From an uncultured Prevotellaceae bacterium (GTDB taxonomy: Bacteria > Bacteroidota > Bacteroidia > Bacteroidales > Muribaculaceae), in the NCBI GenBank assembly GCA_946409635.1, contig CAMJXD010000012.1, forward strand, positions 1-45,043: a DNA stretch of 45,043 nucleotides. The letters run 5' to 3'. The notes below the pieces were generated by a model that saw nothing but the letters and a program-made list of their open reading frames with translations, did no database searches and was not told the DNA's origin. The stretch's first letter is position 1; the number at the start of each line of letters is the position of its first letter. Made by a program: the position numbers and the translations under genes. Below, piece by piece: positions 42,147-45,043 of this stretch.

Positions 42147-42779
42147 ATGCATATCGCAGTAGCAGGAAACATCGGCAGCGGCAAGACAACCTTGACCAAG
42201 CTGCTGGCCAAGCACTACGGGTGGAGCCCCAGGTTTGAACCCGTGGACAACAACCCGTATCTGGAAGACTTCTATGCCGACATGTCGCGGTGGTCATTCA
42301 ACCTCCAGATCTACTTTCTGAACAAGCGTTTCAAGGAGGTGGTGGAGATATCACAGAGCGAGATCGACATCATTCAGGACCGCACGATCTATGAGGACGC
42401 GTGCATCTTTGCCCCCAACCTGCACGGCCAGGGTCACATGAGCGATCGCGACTTCAACAACTACAAGGACCTGTTTGAGCTGATGATGTCGCTCGTGAAG
42501 ATGCCCGACCTGATGATCTACATCCGCTCGAGCATCCCCAACCTGGTGCAACAGATCCAGAAACGCGGGCGCGACTACGAGCAGACCATGCGCCTGGATT
42601 ACCTGGAGGGCCTGAACAAGCGCTACGAGGACTGGATCGGCGACTACAAGGGCAACCTGGTCATCATCAACGGTGACGAGGTGAAATTTGGCGACAAGCC
42701 CGAGGACTTCCAGCTCGTGTGTGACAAGATTGATGCCAACCTGTTCGGCATCTTCTCGCCGTTCAACCAGCGACACTGA
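42147..42779 (+). CDS. Deoxynucleoside kinase, second of a tandem pair
   Basis: A 210-residue paralogue of the preceding gene. The P-loop is GNIGSGKTT (7-15), then QDRTIYEDACIF, and the same MPDLMIY..RSS and RGRDYEQTM blocks. The two proteins differ around the substrate pocket (EPVDNNPYLEDFY against EPVVDNPYLSDYY, RTIYED against RSIYEG), suggesting different base preference, or a heterodimer as with the tandem dAK/dGK of lactobacilli. The gap of 67 nt between them holds a repeat. It is followed 34 nt later by a secreted-protein gene on the same strand. Confidence 0.92.
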   Translation: MHIAVAGNIGSGKTTLTKLLAKHYGWSPRFEPVDNNPYLEDFYADMSRWSFNLQIYFLNKRFKEVVEISQSEIDIIQDRTIYEDACIFAPNLHGQGHMSDRDFNNYKDLFELMMSLVKMPDLMIYIRSSIPNLVQQIQKRGRDYEQTMRLDYLEGLNKRYEDWIGDYKGNLVIINGDEVKFGDKPEDFQLVCDKIDANLFGIFSPFNQRH

Positions 42780-42813
42780 CCGGCGGCACACGTCCTCATC
42801 CCGATTCTCGCTT

Positions 42814-43383
42814 ATGGGCCGGCCATGGTTACTCGACATCGCTGCTCGCGCGGCGATGTGCCTCGTGGTGCTGACGTGCAGTGTCACGAGCCTGCCTGTT
42901 GCGGCCCAGGTGAGCGTCGACTATTACCAGGACGACGGCACGCGCTACGTGTGCTCACAGCAAGAGGTGATGTATGACGATTTCTTTCATGCCGCCCGGT
43001 TTGCTGTGGCAGCCAACGTGGATGCCGCGGGCATGGTGAGCTTCTCACTGGAGGTGACCTATGACGAGGGGATGCTGCACGTGAGTGAAGGGGACAGCTT
43101 GACGCTGGTGTTGCGCGGCGGTGACCGTGTTGTGCTCAAGACCGACCGCGACGTGACACGAGCCGACATCGTCAAGCGCCACTACCGCACCTATAACGAC
43201 TACTACGTGACGTGCCATTACCTGATGAGCACCTATGACATCCAGCGCATCACGCGCAATCGCGTCACCAAGCTGTCGGCCCAGACCGACCGATTCACGT
43301 TTGACCGCAAGCTAGACAAGCCGTTCCAGGACAGCTTCAGGCGGCAGTTCACTGCGGTATACCGCTACTTGACGGGCCAGTGA
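42814..43383 (+). CDS. Exported protein of unknown function
   Basis: A 189-residue protein with an N-terminal hydrophobic signal (about 9-32, ending LPVAAQ). I do not recognise the family. The mature part is mostly alternating beta strands (VSFSLEVTYDEGMLHV, SLTLVLRGGDRVVLKT) with a basic C-terminal third. Candidate disulfide cysteines are few. The ATG at 42814 is preferred; the frame is open further upstream only inside the kinase gene. Distance suggests cotranscription with the kinases but no functional link is evident. Confidence 0.75.
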   Translation: MGRPWLLDIAARAAMCLVVLTCSVTSLPVAAQVSVDYYQDDGTRYVCSQQEVMYDDFFHAARFAVAANVDAAGMVSFSLEVTYDEGMLHVSEGDSLTLVLRGGDRVVLKTDRDVTRADIVKRHYRTYNDYYVTCHYLMSTYDIQRITRNRVTKLSAQTDRFTFDRKLDKPFQDSFRRQFTAVYRYLTGQ

Positions 43384-43430
43384 GCAGGACCGCTCCCCCT
43401 TGACGGACAGCATGGAGCGGCACAATACTT

Positions 43431-43470
43431 CAGGCGGCCGGGATTGACTCCCAGCCGCCTGTAAATTTTC
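43431..43470 (+). terminator. Terminator between the convergent exported-protein and M23 genes
   Basis: caggcggc / gccgcctg with an inner ggga/tccc pairing and one mismatch (43431-43461), then taaatttt. It starts 47 nt after the plus-strand stop and ends about 30 nt before the minus-strand one. Confidence 0.6.
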
Positions 43471-43492
43471 GATTGATGCAATGATGAAGGGG

Positions 43493-44518
43493 TTATCTCA
43501 CCCTGAGGACCTTGCCCTCGGCGACATTGCTGTCGGTCATGCCGTTGAGCTTCTTGAGCTGGGCAACGGTGGTGCCGTGCTGCTCGGCAATCTTGGTGAG
43601 GTTGTCACCCTTACGCACCTTGTAGGTCGAGCGGCTCTCCTTGCGGCTGTTTTTGGTCGACTGGCGGGTGCTTGCCGTGGCCTGGGCCTGCTCCTTCTTG
43701 CTGGAACGGCTCTTGGATGCCGACTCGGCGGGACGCTCGGCAACAGCCTTCTTGGTGTCGGCATACCTGGTGCTGGGTCGATAGTCGCGGGCCTTGGTAT
43801 AAGTGCTCTTGGTGAAGGTGTAACTGTCGGTGTGGGTGCAACGGTTGCCAAAGTCAAAGATGGCCTCGGGGTTGATAGCATAGCCCATGAATCGCGTCTC
43901 GAAATGGAGGTGCGGACCAGTGCTGCGGCCCGTGTTGCCACTCAACGCGATGGGTTGGCCGGCCTTGACATACTGGTCGGGCTTGACCAGGAAGCGCGAG
44001 AGGTGGCCATAGACGGTCTCCAGGCCATTCTCGTGACGCACGATGACATAGAAGCCATAGCCGCCGCGCTCAAAGCGAGTCAAGCGCACACGGCCCGAGA
44101 ATGCCGAATAAACGGTGTCGCCGATGGCCGAACGCAGGTCAACGCCCTTGTGGGAGCGGCCGAACTGCGGACGATAGCCATAATGGCTGGTCACATAGTT
44201 ACCCTTGATGGGCATGACATAGTGGCGAACGTCAAGCACCTTGGAATTGGGGACGTTGGCATCCTTATAACAGTTAACAAGATTGCTCTCCCAACCCTCG
44301 GTATAAATATCGGGCTCGGGTTCACATTCCTCGTAGAGGTCGGCAGCATATTTTTGAGCCTCCTGGACACGTATCTGGTCCTTGACGCGGCTCTGCTTGG
44401 CCAGCAGGTTGCTGTGAACCTTGCTGTAATTAGAGGCCGACTGCATATTCTGAGCCGATATGCCAAGCGCAAAAAGGGACATCGCCATCAAGGCGAAATA
44501 TAATCGTTTTATATTCAT
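43493..44518 (-). CDS. M23-family peptidase with C-terminal LysM domain
   Basis: A 341-residue exported murein endopeptidase-type protein. Signal peptide about 1-22 (GISAQ). The peptidase_M23 domain is at about 100-215 with zinc ligands His123 and Asp127 (SHKGVDL), and His172 (YGHLS) and His205 (GPHLHFE) present, so it should be catalytically active. A Ser/Lys/Arg-rich linker spans about 245-297 and a LysM domain covers 299-341 (YKVRKGDNLTKIAEQHG). It probably cleaves peptidoglycan cross-links or activates an amidase. A minus-strand TAATTTTG box at 44566-44559 lies about 40 nt upstream. Confidence 0.93.
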   Translation of the reverse strand: MNIKRLYFALMAMSLFALGISAQNMQSASNYSKVHSNLLAKQSRVKDQIRVQEAQKYAADLYEECEPEPDIYTEGWESNLVNCYKDANVPNSKVLDVRHYVMPIKGNYVTSHYGYRPQFGRSHKGVDLRSAIGDTVYSAFSGRVRLTRFERGGYGFYVIVRHENGLETVYGHLSRFLVKPDQYVKAGQPIALSGNTGRSTGPHLHFETRFMGYAINPEAIFDFGNRCTHTDSYTFTKSTYTKARDYRPSTRYADTKKAVAERPAESASKSRSSKKEQAQATASTRQSTKNSRKESRSTYKVRKGDNLTKIAEQHGTTVAQLKKLNGMTDSNVAEGKVLRVR

Positions 44519-44558
44519 TCTTTGGTAATTTTCTAAGTCCGTTTGTAATAAGAACGGC

Positions 44559-44566
44559 CAAAATTA
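44559..44566 (-). promoter_or_regulatory. Possible -7 box (TAATTTTG) for the M23 peptidase gene
   Basis: Minus-strand TAATTTTG, 40 nt before the ATG at 44518. No clear TTTG lies at the proper distance upstream. Confidence 0.4.
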
Positions 44567-44768
44567 CGCATTTATTTTGTAAGGGGTGCTGTTTACTGTG
44601 CTAAAAAGTGTAAAGTTTGGTTTCAAAGTCTAAACAAAGTTCCACAATTTCCTCATTTCCAAACAAATAAAAAATTCACAATTGCAAACTGTTTTGAAAC
44701 CGAAATTTAGGTTTTAAGCAATATCGTGATTGAGGAAAAACTCCACTCCAGACTCAACTTTCTAGTCA

Positions 44769-45043
44769 TCATGAAATGAGGCCCCAGTTGGCATGCTTGT
44801 CAAAGATTTCCAGGATGTGGGCGGCCATTTTGCGGCCCCAGGCTGACTCCATGTGGGGATCGTCACGCAGGTAGTCCTCGGCGGCATTGCGCGCCATCTG
44901 GATGATCTGGCCGTCCTGGGCCAGGTTGGCGATATGCAGGTTTAAGGCGATGCCGCTCTGCTGGGTGCCCTCCATGTCGCCCGGGCCGCGCAGTTTCATG
45001 TCCTCCTCGGCAACGACAAAGCCGTCGTTGGTCTGCGTCATCA
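44769..45043 (-). CDS. recG: ATP-dependent DNA helicase RecG, C-terminal end (partial)
   Basis: The last 90 or so residues of a protein that runs off the right edge of the window. TNDGFVVAEEDMKLRGPGDM followed by EGTQQSGI is the diagnostic RecG C-terminal motif (the TRG region involved in coupling ATP hydrolysis to branch migration). The related Mfd protein lacks the GTQQSG wording. RecG remodels stalled replication forks. The start is outside the window. Confidence 0.9.
   Translation of the reverse strand, partial: MTQTNDGFVVAEEDMKLRGPGDMEGTQQSGIALNLHIANLAQDGQIIQMARNAAEDYLRDDPHMESAWGRKMAAHILEIFDKHANWGLIS

Noticed and set aside
44769-45043. Mfd (transcription-repair coupling factor) as identity of the partial helicase
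   Set aside because: The GTQQSG wording after LRGPGDM fits RecG; Mfd has a different residue pattern at this place and a further C-terminal domain that is absent here.

Overview
The window is a chromosomal segment of a gut-type Bacteroidales bacterium. Evidence for this: a SusC/SusD outer-membrane importer with companion lipoproteins, Bacteroidetes-type promoters (TTTG, about 19-20 nt, TAnnTTTG) in front of many genes, a BspA-type leucine-rich repeat protein, a FISUMP-domain surface protein, and secreted proteins with paired dockerin-like EF-hand repeats. The coding sequence is fairly GC-rich while intergenic DNA is AT-rich. Muribaculaceae or a near relative is my best guess, but the sequence read by eye does not settle the family.

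Layout. 153-9869 (minus) is one importer operon: susC, susD, a zinc metallohydrolase lipoprotein, a DUF4302 lipoprotein and a dockerin-bearing secreted protein. 10457-17051 (plus) holds housekeeping genes: an RluA-type pseudouridine synthase, class I fumarase, the initiator tRNA, a GT4 glycosyltransferase and PriA. 17323-21342 (minus) is a very large surface protein (dockerin pair, three tandem beta-sandwich repeats, C-terminal FISUMP domain). folD (plus) and a class A penicillin-binding protein (minus) converge on a 0.33 kb spacer with a strong terminator framed by an inverted repeat. An EamA transporter follows, then a two-gene threonine cluster (an aspartokinase with no ACT domain, and thrC), then a plus-strand operon yqgE - type II pantothenate kinase - GT2 - GNAT - acyltransferase.

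33.1-39.1 kb looks more accessory. It has a thioredoxin-fold protein without any cysteine, a small lipoprotein, a DUF695 protein, fabG, and a BspA-type LRR protein with a dockerin pair. The fabG segment is flanked by related intergenic repeats in inverted orientation and contains a perfect 19-bp palindrome resembling insertion-sequence ends. The last part is housekeeping again: glyA, a flavin reductase, two tandem deoxynucleoside kinases, a small secreted protein, an M23/LysM peptidase, and the 3' end of recG running off the window.

Themes. Three otherwise unrelated secreted proteins carry the same dockerin-like pair, with no cohesin in the window. glyA and folD are one-carbon enzymes. PBP1A, the M23/LysM protein, the GT2/GT4 enzymes and the acyltransferase belong to the envelope. 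The most interesting leads are the dockerin-like tags, the stripped-down aspartokinase, the cysteine-free thioredoxin-like protein, the FISUMP protein with a variable-region-like C-terminus, two promoters placed exactly 5 nt from a start codon, and the intergenic repeat families. I did not find a clearly novel multi-gene defence or mobile system.
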